In this document: piece by piece, positions 1 through 9,256 of the stretch
Position numbering within the stretch: the stretch's first letter is position 1
How the letters are laid out: every line of letters starts with the position of its first letter
Assembly (NCBI GenBank): GCA_003427395.1
Contig: BFEA01000811.1
Location: forward strand, 210,806-233,181
Origin: Chara braunii
Taxonomy: Eukaryota > Streptophyta > Charophyceae > Charales > Characeae
Direction: 5' to 3'
Length of the DNA stretch: 22,376 nucleotides
Translations under genes and position numbers: made by a program
Notes under the pieces: generated by a model
Database searches by the model: none
Seen by the model: the letters and a program-made list of their open reading frames with translations, nothing else
Told to the model about the DNA's origin: nothing

Positions 1-7
1 AACCAAC

Positions 8-50
<43 letters not shown>

Positions 51-137
51 CCAATCAATCAATCAAGCAATCCCCCCCCAAAAAAAAAACAATCAAACCA
101 ATTAATCAATCAATCAATCAATCAACCAATCAATCAG

Positions 138-185
<48 letters not shown>

Positions 186-205
186 CGAATTAATCAATCA
201 ACCAA
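1..205. repeat. (AATC)n tetranucleotide microsatellite
   Basis: The first 205 bases are an almost continuous AATC/AACC tetranucleotide array, interrupted by a C-run and an A-run near 70-90. The same tetranucleotide recurs at 15617-15632, 16198-16210, 16367-16384 and, on the other strand, 16293-16320. Confidence 0.95.
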
Positions 206-732
206 TTTAAAAAAAAAAAAAAACAATAAAAAACTAAGCAATGGTACAATAGAACGGAAAAGAGAAAATAAAAAAAAAACAACAACGATAGGGGGTCCAT
301 TTTTTTCCTCCCCCCCCCTAATATGGACCCCCCCCGTTTTTAATTTTTTTGGTTTTTTTTCAATGCGGGGGCATGGGGCCTGGGGTGCGCCCCCGGAATC
401 CCGACCCCGACCTCCAGTACCCCCTCCCCCTCGCCCGCGGCGAGCCTTTTTCAACCGCGGCCGCGGCGGTCATGACCACGGGCTCGCGGACGTGCCCGCG
501 GTGACCGCGGCCTACGGGGATACATAGGTCGTTGGGGCTTGGGCTTGCGCACTGTTTTATCGGTTTGCGCAATACGGAAACTTTGCGCAATACCCAGACC
601 CATATGTGCGGCAGTTTGCGTCCATGTTTCAAACTTTCGAACTCCTTCGCAGTCTCTATCGCTGCCTCCAACTCCTCCTCCCCTGCCATTCCTCCAAGTT
701 CTCCTCCTTGCCACGTCACCATTTATGAGATC

Positions 733-735
<3 letters not shown>
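206..735. other. Homopolymer-rich stretch and GC-rich island without a supported gene
   Basis: Positions 206-362 are runs of A, T and C. Positions 363-530 are strongly GC- and CpG-rich. A 120-codon frame with a true ATG (722 to 360, minus strand) crosses the island; its first part reads as ordinary amphipathic protein, its second half is Arg/Gly/Pro-rich. I see no domain. It could be the first exon of an unknown gene or a chance frame in GC-rich DNA. The 12-mer TTTGCGCAATAC occurs twice, at about 564 and 583. Confidence 0.4.
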
Positions 736-776
<41 letters not shown>

Positions 777-791
777 ACACACACACACACA
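736..791. repeat. Compound (CT)n(CA)n microsatellite
   Basis: About 38 bases of CT dinucleotides are followed by about 16 bases of CA. Read on the minus strand this is GT followed by GA, the same compound order as at 10721-10816. Confidence 0.95.
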
Positions 792-1640
792 AGATATGTT
801 CATCCTATGACGCCCAACCTCACTCCCAGCGCGACTTCCGGATCAGAGATGGGAGCGGGCCTGAAAGTTGCGAAAAAAGGGAGTGTGCCAAGGATTTTAG
901 GAAAGTGGGGTGGAGTCCCAGGTCGGAATTGAGATCTCATGTGTCAAGGTTCCGAGGACAAAAGTGCAAGGGGTTCAAACGAAAAGGGGTTTTCTTTGTT
1001 CGCGACTTTCATGGTCAGGTATTGAGGATGACCGGTTTTGGCGCCCATGACGGGTCCATATGAGGTGTACAGGAGGAATACAATAGTTACCTCGCTGCTC
1101 AATACACGGTGCTGTCGAGCGCATCGATCCTGCAGGGGGACCCTCCTGGCCGCGTCCCGCAGGATTTGTGGATATGACTTTTCATCCTTTTATTGCGGAA
1201 CAAATGGAGCTTCCGTAGCTGCTCTGACCGAGTTCGCCAACCATACCTCTCGCGAACCCCTACGACAGGATAGGGTCACGCGAGGTACAACTTACCTCCA
1301 CTTGTGGAAGTTGTCACCTCCCTTCGATGGGCATATCCCCGTTGAGCTACCAGTCTACAGTACGAAAGCTAATCAGTTGCAATCGCAGAGGTGGGTCAGC
1401 CAACGGCGTTTCTCGTACGTTGTAGCATAGGGGGTACGAGCGGTTCCACTCCTCTATCGGACCCGCACGCGAACCGACGCATTAGGGGGCTGAAGTCCCA
1501 ACCGCGACTTATTATCGGTTGACTAGGACGCACCCTAGCTTACCACGCGTTACATTACACCCAAAACATAAAATTAAATATACACACAAACAAAACACTC
1601 ATAATCCCTTCAGTATCCAACCCACAACCTTTTGACACAA
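792..1640. other. Unidentified non-repetitive region
   Basis: This stretch is not low-complexity and has balanced base composition, unlike its flanks. A 130-codon plus-strand frame (1038-1430) spans much of it but matches nothing I recognise. Several local inverted repeats are visible, for example CTCGCG near 1248 pairing with CGCGAG near 1278 around an inner CCCTA/TAGGG pair, so a structured RNA or group II intron remnant is conceivable given the intron RT fragment at 3054. I cannot place any conserved intron domain, so this is left unassigned. Confidence 0.3.
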
Positions 1641-1651
1641 AAATTATTTAG

Positions 1652-1690
1652 GCGTCGCGCGCGAGACTTAGTATAAAATCGCGCGGACGC
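1652..1690. repeat. GC-rich inverted repeat (hairpin) in AT-rich DNA
   Basis: GCGTCGCGCGCGA (1652-1664) can pair with TCGCGCGGACGC (1679-1690), leaving a loop of 14 mostly A/T bases and one unpaired or mismatched position. The flanks are AT-rich, so the arms stand out. No T-run follows, so it is not a bacterial-style terminator. Confidence 0.7.
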
Positions 1691-2940
1691 AGGCTTATTC
1701 ATATCGACTAGTAATGGAAGCATACACAAGCAGTGACAATGATGGAGTACTATGTAGTATCCATAATCTTGTGGCTCTTTATGGTCTCATGGGTCGAGTT
1801 CGACTCCCAAGTGTCGACTAACACGCGCTTTGAGGGGTTAATCTCTCAATGTTAAACAACCACCTAAGCGGTTGAGAACCACACCCTCTTCAGCACTCTG
1901 CGGAGAGTGGCTGGTACACAGGTTCCGATCTGTGGTGACAATCATCTCTCATAACCTTAGAGGCAAATTTCATCATCCAAGGTCTGGAGAGAAATCAAGG
2001 GTTTTGACTTTGACGGTTGTAACAGACTCCAATGTCTAACTATAATAGTTCTAAAAAGCAAAAGTAAAAAAATAGGGTCTCCCTTTTCTCTCAACACATA
2101 ATCTATTTAACCCTCACGCACGGTCGCAGTAGGCCACACGGGCGCTCGAGGCATATATATACATATATATAAGGGTATAAAACACGTGACGATTACTTTT
2201 CACAATCACAATGGGACTCCCTTCAACCATATATGTACGTGATCGTAGACAGTCAAATCCAGAGTCCGAGTCACAAACATACCTGCAATCACATCAAAGA
2301 TTCAAGGAAAGTCCACACACTACACGGGGCCAATTTCAACCACTCTCTGCGTTCACACCCCTCGCTTTAGCAACACAAACCCAGTTTTTGTCCAACCTTC
2401 CAAAATAAAATATTCAATATCTTTGTTAAATGATAATTCAATAAAGTCTGCGTGAAAGCTCAACGGAACAATTCAAATCACAGGGTTAAAGTCTTTAGGT
2501 TGAATTGGCGAGAGTGAATTGGAGTTGAATCGTAAACCCACGAAACAGCAACCGACCTATTATCAATCATAAAAGAATTGATCATCGTGAGATCACGTTC
2601 AAACTAGTTTAAATCCTGAATCGGAACGATCAAGAGGACTTGTAACACATGACAGGTCAATTCCCAGATTAAGCTTATAAGTGTGTGGAGAATAAATCCA
2701 CATGTTATACCTTACTCAAATCCTCTCATAACTAAGTCCGAATTTACCTCTAAGCTAGTGCCCAAAGAAAGGTAGATCATGGCAAGCTGCTCAATTGATG
2801 CACACATGAAACTTTTGAATTCCAGACGTAAGTTCAAATTCAGCAGCGACTGCAATAAAATAATTCTGATTTACAAAGGATCTGATGGCGTGCCGATGCC
2901 TTGGTCGATGCCCCCCTGAATGCTCCACATCCCTCATGTT
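1691..2940. other. No supported gene; one short ORF with promoter-like upstream
   Basis: I find no domain or RNA gene here. A 65-codon frame at 2211-2408 starts at an ATG in a reasonable context and lies about 30 bp downstream of a TATAAAA and a CACGTG. Its product is polar and unrecognised. TATA-like strings are expected by chance in the TA-rich run at 2153-2172, so I do not call a gene. Confidence 0.3.
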
Positions 2941-2986
2941 CTAAAATAAAAACCTAAAAATAAAAAAAATAAAAAAATAAAAAAGA
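2941..2986. repeat. A-rich (AAAAT)n-like tract
   Basis: An irregular AAAAT-type tract just upstream of the mitochondrial-type fragments. It could mark an insertion or junction point but carries no further information. Confidence 0.6.
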
Positions 2987-3053
2987 ACACCCTCAATGTC
3001 GTGCAGCCAATAATGGTCGTATCTGAGGCAGGGCTGGGGCTAGGCCGTGGCTT

Positions 3054-3217
3054 CACCGCAGCAGGATTCACTATGTTTGCTATGCGGACGACTTCCTGAT
3101 TGGAGTCATCAGACCTAGAGCACTAACCGATAGAACACGAAGTCTAGTGACACGATTTCTCGAAGTAAGGCTTAGCCTTCGGCCGTAATTTTCAAAGACG
3201 CTCATAACTCGACGACC
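3054..3217 (+). pseudogene. Group II intron reverse transcriptase/maturase fragment
   Basis: The frame starting at 3054 contains the RT catalytic box as CYADDFLIGVI (YADD at 3081-3092), followed by a basic helix and [17 protein letters not shown] stop sits at 3186-3188, and after it the same frame continues FSKTLITRR, matching the K-T-x-I motif that follows the YADD box in group II intron RTs. YADDFLIG is typical of organellar group II maturases (seen residues plus family knowledge). Only about 55 codons survive: fingers, thumb/domain X and endonuclease are absent. It lies on the same strand as the nad7 exon fragment that begins 13 bases later, in a different frame, suggesting that an intron-plus-exon segment of mitochondrial DNA was inserted and then trimmed. 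Not functional. Confidence 0.82.
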
Positions 3218-3229
3218 TTTCAGGGGTTT

Positions 3230-3361
3230 CATTTGCGAAAAGCAGCACCCTATGATATTTATGACAAAATAAAATTTGATATACCCATAGGTGCACGAGG
3301 AGATTGTTATGATCGTTATTGTGTCCGCATTGACTAAATGCGACAAAGTCTTCGTATCATT
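3230..3361 (+). pseudogene. nad7: Mitochondrial nad7 exon fragment (NUMT)
   Basis: The frame from 3230 reads [19 protein letters not shown] and then [21 protein letters not shown] (3335-3337), MRQSLRII. This is the highly conserved block of the 49-kDa NADH dehydrogenase subunit (complex I, ubiquinone-reduction module), encoded by mitochondrial nad7 in plants. The stop replaces a conserved Glu in the R-I-E-E-M-R-Q-S motif. About 44 codons of a protein of about 390 are present, without start or end. The mitochondrial rather than bacterial origin is inferred from the GDCYDRYC form and from the adjacent group II RT. The stop and truncation show a nuclear relic of mitochondrial DNA. Confidence 0.88.
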
Positions 3362-4340
3362 TTCGATTAAAACAAATAAGTAAAGTGTCGAAATCGAATA
3401 ACAATAATGTCTACTTACACCAATTTAATTTAGTTCTCATCCAAAACACATTCTCTCCTGATTACAAACGATAATCCAAAATATGTTTTAAAAAAAACTT
3501 TGCATTTGAGACGGTGACCTTATTTCTTAGTAAGTAATACTCCCCACTAGTAATGGCAAAATGTCATTACATCTTGCAACACTCCATCTCTACAAATATT
3601 TTTATTATACACAAACACATGCTTAAATATAATAATATTTAAAAACAATTGCAAAAAGTAAAAACAACACAAACCGAGCAAAATTTTAGCAACCATAGTA
3701 AATCAATCAAGGTAAGCAATAATGTTACACAAAGATAAAACGTAAAATATTATGCATAAAATGTTCATGATCTTCTAAACAATGAGGTGTCGATATAATA
3801 GGATAGAACGTCTATGTCGAGATTGCCAAAATTTTCGAAACAATCAACCGCTCGAGAAGTGGGTGGAACGGAGGTTTCAAGTGTATAGGATAAGTTTGTC
3901 AGGCCACAACGAAGGATCGACAACTATTGCTGGTAGAGCTGGTACCTTAGTAAAACAGACGACAAATCCTACGTAGGATTGGAAACCTGAAGGGGGCCCC
4001 AGAGTTCTGAACTGGCAGGGCGAGTGTGAGTTATCCTTTCTTGAAAATATGACAACCAACAAAATGGCAACATTCTTTGGAACCACTATCGCATCAAGTT
4101 ATACCATAAGCGAGATAGACAGAAAAGGAACAAGCATTTCGAAAAGACTCTCTCTCTCTCTGATTGACCCCACAACACCCCCACACCTTGGGCTCGACGT
4201 CTCTTCCTCTCTCCCTTTGTGTATGTGTGATATTGTTGTTAAGGCTTGCAATGAGAATGATTGGCATCAATACCTTGATGTTTTTATTTCGATAGTGACA
4301 CATGTACACACATTAATGATATACAAACTTTTTAAGGATG
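3362..4340. other. AT-rich region without recognised gene
   Basis: Mostly AT-rich non-coding sequence. A frame from 3782 (64 codons, then a TAG at 3974 and a further open stretch to about 4150 in the same frame) has ordinary residue composition, which might mean a decayed coding segment. I do not recognise the product and give no function. Confidence 0.3.
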
Positions 4341-4342
4341 AC

Positions 4343-4363
4343 TGTGTGTGTGTGTATGTTTGC

Positions 4364-4394
<31 letters not shown>

Positions 4395-4411
4395 TGTGTG
4401 GGTGAGAGAGG
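4343..4411. repeat. (GT)n microsatellite with short GA end
   Basis: About 60 bases of GT with a few A/C interruptions, then a short GA stretch. Open frames across it that encode Cys/Val repeats are artefacts of the dinucleotide. Confidence 0.93.
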
Positions 4412-5484
4412 GAGTAATGCATGGGGAAAATGGGACTATAAATTAAAGAGTGAAGAAGAAAAAATCTCTAACCTGTCAGATTTTCAATTTCAGTCGAAAA
4501 CTGTTCGAAACCGAATGCACTAGGAGCATTCACATGACTAGATGAAGATCACACGCTTGGTTATCTTTGAATTCTTATTCATGTACCATCCGCATGACAA
4601 GGTAAAATACCATACGGTTGCACATTTGTATGATCAGATGTCATATTGGATAAGGGCAGTTTCGCAAGTTTCAATTTAAAGCTGCTTAATCATACACTTC
4701 TCTCACTCATACCCTCCACTTGCGTCCTTCTTCTCCCACTTTGCAAAAACATATCGTTTGACAATATTACTACAAACAATCACAAATATCAATATGCAAC
4801 TCAAGGGCAACTCAGACGGTCAAATCTCATTTCATTTCATAAAAAAAATAAAAAAATGAAGCGTACTATTTGATTAAGCATTTGTGGAATAGATAGAGAA
4901 AGTGTTGGAGGGAGGATTGTGAACTACACTACAACTCCATAAGCAGGTCATAAAGACACAAGGACTGACCACACTCTAGAAAATTATCCCTGGGGATTGG
5001 ATGAAGTTGCTAGAGAGAGAGAAAAGAGTGGTGGGGGAATGAGTAATGGATGCTCAAGAAAAAAAGAAGATGTATTGGGTAATCCAACCACTGTCACAAA
5101 AGAAGCTCTGGGTACAGATATGGGGGATCAAGGATGTATACACTGCCTTGGGCTCACCCATAAGAACAATTGAATAGATGGAACAAGAACTGGAAGGGGC
5201 CATATTGTACTTGGTAGTTGTATTACAGGATAAGGGTCAAACATGTCCAATAGTGTGCCGGTCATTTCAAAATCGACACATCAATGCATGAACTGGCATT
5301 TGATCCCTTTTGTTGGGTATGTTTGTAGCAAACCTTTCTTACAACCGCCAAGTCAGTCCATCAAGTCATAACCAAAATACTGTACCGGACCCGGCTTAAT
5401 CCGTACAATGTAAAGAAAGAGGTACTGAGCAGATGAAAAAAAAAAAATGCATGGGCACCTAATTTGGTGTTTGTATATTGTGAC
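4412..5484. other. No recognised feature; possible extension of a LINE relic
   Basis: No domain found. The part from about 5060 onward, before the RT zinc-binding relic, contains broken open stretches in plus-strand frames and could be older LINE reverse-transcriptase sequence. That is an inference from position only. Confidence 0.3.
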
Positions 5485-5757
5485 GAAAAAAGGTGGTAGA
5501 AATTCTTCAGGAATATGTTTCATCTCTGGGATAAAAAACAAACAGCCTTACTTTGGTTAATCGTTCACCTAGCCATCACAACGGTTGAATGACTTTCGAC
5601 AAAAAATCTCTGTACGGACCCAACATGTCGATTGTGTAAGAATATCGAGGACATGCCTCATTTATTCCTCTGCTGTCCAAGATTTCGTCACTTCTGCTAA
5701 TGGTGGGATGTGGCGGCAAAGAAATATAACCTCTTCCTCATAAAAGGGGGGAGTTGA
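5485..5757 (+). pseudogene. LINE-type reverse transcriptase zinc-binding domain relic
   Basis: One frame runs from about 5485 to 5757 with internal stops at 5497 (TAG), 5590 (TGA) and 5698 (TAA). It reads FHLWDKKQTALLWLIVHLAI, then TCRLCKNIEDMPHLFLCCP, then a WWD segment. This fits the zf-RVT domain found at the C-terminal end of many plant non-LTR reverse transcriptases: an upstream tryptophan-rich LLWLI..LA segment, C-x2-C (5626 and 5635), an E..HLF..CP block (His codon 5659, Cys codons 5671 and 5674) and a trailing W. The RT catalytic core and endonuclease are not recognisable. It is an old 3'-end fragment of a LINE, common when reverse transcription is cut short, though here upstream decay is equally possible. 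Confidence 0.72.
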
Positions 5758-5904
5758 TGATAGGAAGGAGGCAACGATCCTGCTAACGTCTCTAGAGGGA
5801 GGTGGAATGGGGCAGGATGGGGATACGGGGCAAACAATAGTTTAGGCAATAGAATCGTGCGCCATTTGGTGTTGTCTTACTGTAGAAATTGAAGTAGAGG
5901 ACAA

Positions 5905-6066
5905 CAAGGACGAATCCATACGCCACACTGGGTAGAACGGCGTACGTGTACGCAGGTTATGCCTGTACACGACACATACGCACGCAAGGATGAAACCACA
6001 CGCCAATTTGGGTAACATGTTGTACGTGTACGTGTGTTACGCCTGTACATAACACGTACACACGTA
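5905..6066. repeat. Two-copy 80-bp tandem repeat rich in GTAC palindromes
   Basis: Copy 1 (5905-5984) and copy 2 (5985-6066) both begin CAAGGA and share CACGCCA/ACGCCAC, TGGGTA, GTACGTGTACG and TGCCTGTACA-type blocks in the same order. They have diverged substantially. The repeated CGTAC/GTACG palindromes recur near 6078 and at 7586-7606. Confidence 0.8.
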
Positions 6067-6130
6067 CACATACTCCCGTACGTGGGAATACGTTAAAAAA
6101 AAAAAAAACATAAAAAAAATCCGAAACAAA

Positions 6131-6205
6131 CGTATGTAATGCAAAATGAGATATTTCAAACAACTTTTGCCTGAGACTCATCTCAAAATTCTGCACAAAA
6201 TTGAA
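6131..6205 (+). repeat. Copy 1 of dispersed ~70-bp module
   Basis: The shared order is TATGTxATGCA, a short A-rich spacer, CAAACAACTTTTGCCTG, a CTCATC-like block, AAATTC and an ACAAAATT-like end. The same order occurs at 6291, 6764, 7441 and, on the minus strand, 16771-16838. Confidence 0.75.
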
Positions 6206-6290
6206 GTTAAGATTTCAAAAACTCAAAAAACAAATAGATTGAAAAAAAATCAATAAAAAGAAAAAAACGAAAAAAAAAAATAGTAATAAA

Positions 6291-6360
6291 TATATGTTAT
6301 GCAAAATCATGATACAAACAAGTTTTGCCTGGGAATCATCCCCTTATTGGAATTTGGGTC
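6291..6360 (+). repeat. Copy 2 of dispersed ~70-bp module
   Basis: Begins TATATGTTATGCAAAAT and continues CAAACAAGTTTTGCCTGGGA, ATCATCCCC. It is the copy most like copy 4 (7441) in its GGGAxTCATCCCC block. Confidence 0.75.
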
Positions 6361-6643
6361 ACTAAATCGGGGTTGTCACGACTGTTGCGATTAAATTTTA
6401 TTGGTGATGAACGCAAATTTTGATGACAGTTTTCATCGACGTAGTTGTTGGAGTTGTGGAGCTGGTTATGGAGTTGGCTGTGGGTGAAATCTAGTGGTGC
6501 CCTCGATGTGCTTGGCCGACTATGCCTTGCCCATTGAGGGCCCCACCTAATTTTGTAAGGGACACCAGACCCAGTTCTCCATTTTTATCAAAAAAGTTTT
6601 TCAGTCGAAAAAAAAAACTAGAAAAACGTTAGGCTACTAGCCA

Positions 6644-6677
6644 GGCCGCCCGGGTCACCCTATTTTCCCGGGCGGCC
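6644..6677. repeat. Perfect 11-bp inverted repeat inside the interspersed repeat
   Basis: GGCCGCCCGGG (6644-6654) and CCCGGGCGGCC (6667-6677) are exact inverse complements around a 12-base loop. The inverted copy near 16904-16947 keeps only an imperfect version. Confidence 0.9.
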
Positions 6678-6763
6678 CAATCGTGCCCAATCGTGAAGGT
6701 ACCTCGGAAGGTCCTAGCCAAAAGAAAAAAAAAAATCAAAAACTTTAAAACTCAAAAAAAAAA

Positions 6764-6832
6764 CTATGTTATGCAGAAAAAATAAAATGAAGAACTTCTG
6801 CCTCAAGGTTACATCAAATTCTTTACCAAATT
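6764..6832 (+). repeat. Copy 3 of dispersed ~70-bp module
   Basis: CTATGTTATGCAGAAAAA, GAACTTCTGCCTCAAGG, CATCAAATTCTTTACCAAA. This copy is embedded in the interspersed repeat at 6628-6942 and is closest to the minus-strand copy at 16771-16838. Confidence 0.78.
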
Positions 6833-6844
6833 AAAATATATATA

Positions 6845-6845
<1 letters not shown>

Positions 6846-6904
<59 letters not shown>
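6846..6904. repeat. (ATT)n trinucleotide microsatellite
   Basis: About 19 uninterrupted ATT units within the interspersed repeat. The inverted copy of that repeat has a TA array at the equivalent place. Confidence 0.95.
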
Positions 6905-6905
<1 letters not shown>

Positions 6906-7041
6906 TTTAATGTCTTTTTGGCCCAGCCGGGCAAGTGGACGCGTGTCAATCTGGTAGCATAGGAAAAAGATAAATATTATCGTAAGCTCGTAACAATTGA
7001 AAAACTATTTAAAAGTATTTTTTTAACAGATAATTTACAAA

Positions 7042-7391
7042 ATACCCTCATAAGTTGAGATAAATGTCAAAATGCCCCTGAAAGATGTCGGTAGAGCGGA
7101 ATGCCTTTTGGGCCGAAGTGTTTGTGTTAGGCCCTTGTCAAGTGGTTGTGCAACTTCGCAATCTCAACCTTCACGTTTGGGCCCTGACCTCTTGCAATAA
7201 CACCAGGGGGAAGTTGGCAAGTACTAGGGCATTTTGCAAAGTTGAATAGTACCCGCTAGGGGTATATTGCAAAGATGGGGGTCAACCGACGCCAGGGGTA
7301 TTCCACAAAATATTGTTTTTTTCAGAGGGGCATTCCGCTCTACCCACATTTCTTAGGGGCATTTTGGCATATATCTCAATTTTTTGGGGTA
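7042..7391. mobile_element. Foldback, MITE-like element with ~63-bp terminal inverted repeats
   Basis: The left arm (7042-7105) and the inverse complement of the right arm (7329-7391) match in order: TACCC, TTGAGATA, AAAATGCCCCT, ATGT.GGTAGAGCGGAATGCC. The block GGTAGAGCGGAATGCC is nearly exact in both. The interior of about 220 bp has no ORF but contains AGGGGTAT/AGGGGCAT at 7226 (variant), 7258, 7294, 7326 and 7355, spaced about 32 bp. No transposase and no obvious short target duplication, so a non-autonomous DNA transposon is inferred from the foldback structure alone. Confidence 0.7.
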
Positions 7392-7440
7392 GCGATTACG
7401 TGTATGTAAAACTAATAATTAAAAAAAATCCTGAAAACAA

Positions 7441-7510
7441 ATTATATCATGCATAATAAGTATGCAAACAACTTGCCTGGGAGTCATCCCCGAATTCCGA
7501 ACCAAGCTCG
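7441..7510 (+). repeat. Copy 4 of dispersed ~70-bp module
   Basis: ATTATATCATGCATAATAAG, CAAACAACTTGCCTGGGAGTCATCCCC (read as two adjoining blocks), GAATTCCGAACCAA. It lies just outside the foldback element. Confidence 0.7.
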
Positions 7511-9105
7511 ATTTAAAAAATATATATATATATTTAAAAAAAATATAAATGAAAAAAAAAAATGATAATTTCTATTTTTATTTTTACGTACACGTACGGT
7601 ACGTATGTGTATGGGGTGCTACCCAAACGCCAAAAAAAAACAGCAAACAACCATCCAGACAAACTTTGATCACGCAAAGGGAAGGATGGGGGAAGGGGGC
7701 AAAGGGGAGGAATATCATTTCGGTGATAGAGGAATGACTTTCCAACACTAGTAAAGTTTGCGAATACCATAGCTTACCTACGATTTAGACACTTTCTTGC
7801 TGAATCAGGAGGAAAGGTGATCTTTGTTGAAAATATGGTGTCACAAGATCGAAACAAAAGTGTAGAAACTGGAAAAAAAAGTAAAAAAAGAGGAGGAATT
7901 CATAAGAAAGCGGGGGACAGGAATTAGAGGGAAACAGGAGGGAGGGGAGGGGGAGGGGGCATGGGATACCAAGATACCAATCTCACAAGTTGAAATGACC
8001 GAGTCTCTCGCTCATAGCATAAGAGGTCGATATCCCTTTGCTACCGTACCCTTTGACTTCAATGAAAATGAGAGAAATGGGGGCGCGCTTTAGCGCTCGC
8101 GCAATGGAGGAGCATGCTGACGTCGACGCGCGTGCTGGAGGTGCGGCGCTGGCAGCGTGCGCTTGGCGGGGCAATGGTCATCCATCGGTGGCGAGGCACT
8201 GGTTGTGCGCTGGTGGTTCGAAGGTGGCGAGGCGCTGGTTCCTTGAGAGGAGCGAGGCGCTGGTTGCTCGCGGACGGCGATGCGCTCGCTACTGGTAAGC
8301 AATAAGGCGCTGACGACTGGCGGATGGCGTGGTGTTGGCTTCATGCACGTGGCATGGTGCTCACAGCTAGTGCGTGGGGACCCGTTGGCATGAGGACACT
8401 ATGAGCGGATAGAAGGATCTAGCGATAGCGCTTAACGCACGTGTGATATCCAGAGGCACTTGGCCAATCCACGTCACAAGTTGACGTGGCGGCTGGCCTG
8501 AGGCATTGTGGAAGAGGGAGAATAGTAGTGGAAGTTGTTGTTTCTTCATTTCCCTTGTGCTTTCCACGTCAAGTACTCCATAGCCAATGCCCTTATAGAG
8601 GTTGGAGCGCTCGAGCGAGTTGGCGAAAGTCGACGTCGGTGGAAGGAAGTGGAGTCTGCCCCTTGGAACCAAAGTGTGGAGACCGCTGGACCAGCTTGGA
8701 GCATCATCACAGCAGGAGAATTGTCGGCGAGATCATCATCAAGGGAACTCTTCTTCATTCTTGTGTTTTTTTTTTTTTTTTTTCCTGTGCAGGTTTTTTC
8801 GTCAGAAACGTTGGTTTATCATCAACATTGTCGTTGGTTGTCTTCACATATCAAAGTTGCTCGTCATTTACATCACCCCCATTTTTTTTTTGTCGGTGGT
8901 CGCCATCACTCTTGACGATGGTCATCATCATCATTTCGCTTCTTCATCTTCTTCATCGTCATTCGGACTTCTCCGTCAAAATCGTAACCATTGACATCTT
9001 TTATTTTCATTACAGCAATAGTAAGTTGTCAATCTTCCACACCGGTGACATTAGTGTATCGCAAGTCAAACGTTCCTCACTTATTTCTCGACAATTTTAT
9101 TACAT
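7511..9105. other. Low-complexity and GC-rich intergenic DNA, no supported gene
   Basis: Contains a TA array (7517-7533), A-runs, a G-rich stretch (7680-7960) and, at about 8085-8345, a GC-rich block in which GGCGAGGC(G/A)CTGG and its variants recur roughly every 25-40 bases. The frames there are short and consist of Ala/Arg/Trp-type residues on either strand. I see no domain. Confidence 0.4.
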
Positions 9106-9111
9106 CACCAC

Positions 9112-9145
<34 letters not shown>

Positions 9146-9183
9146 TACCAATCTGCAACTTTATCATCATCATCGTCATCATT

Positions 9184-9222
<39 letters not shown>

Positions 9223-9256
9223 TACCAATCTGAATCTTTATCATCATCATCATCAT
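9106..9256. repeat. (ATC)n trinucleotide microsatellite cluster
   Basis: Three ATC/CAT arrays separated by two near-identical CTACCAATCTG spacers. The 281-codon plus-strand frame at 8486-9331 that crosses it consists largely of Ile/Ser/His runs generated by the repeat and is not called a gene. Confidence 0.95.

Larger units (their letters stand above)
6628..6942 (+). repeat. Interspersed repeat, forward copy (~315 bp)
   Basis: The copy starts GTTAGGCTACTAG, continues with a GC-rich hairpin (6644-6677), the sequence GGTCCTAGCCAAAA, an A-rich stretch, the ACTATGTTATGCAGAAAA module (6764-6832), an ATT microsatellite, and ends GGCCCAGCCGGGCAAGTGGAC. Every block is found in the same order on the minus strand at 16662-16996, with a TA array in place of the ATT array. 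It has no coding capacity and no clear target-site duplication, so the class (SINE, MITE or part of a larger element) is unknown. Confidence 0.85.

Noticed and set aside
360-722. 120-codon minus-strand frame with ATG
   Set aside because: GC-rich island favours chance frames, half of it is low-complexity, and there is no recognisable domain; kept only as a note in the region entry.
1790-1825. T-arm-like string GGGTCGAGTTCGACTCCC suggesting a tRNA
   Set aside because: It is a self-complementary stretch, and no acceptor, D or anticodon arms fit around it.
3080-3346. 88-codon minus-strand frame
   Set aside because: Antisense shadow of the group II RT and nad7 fragments on the plus strand.
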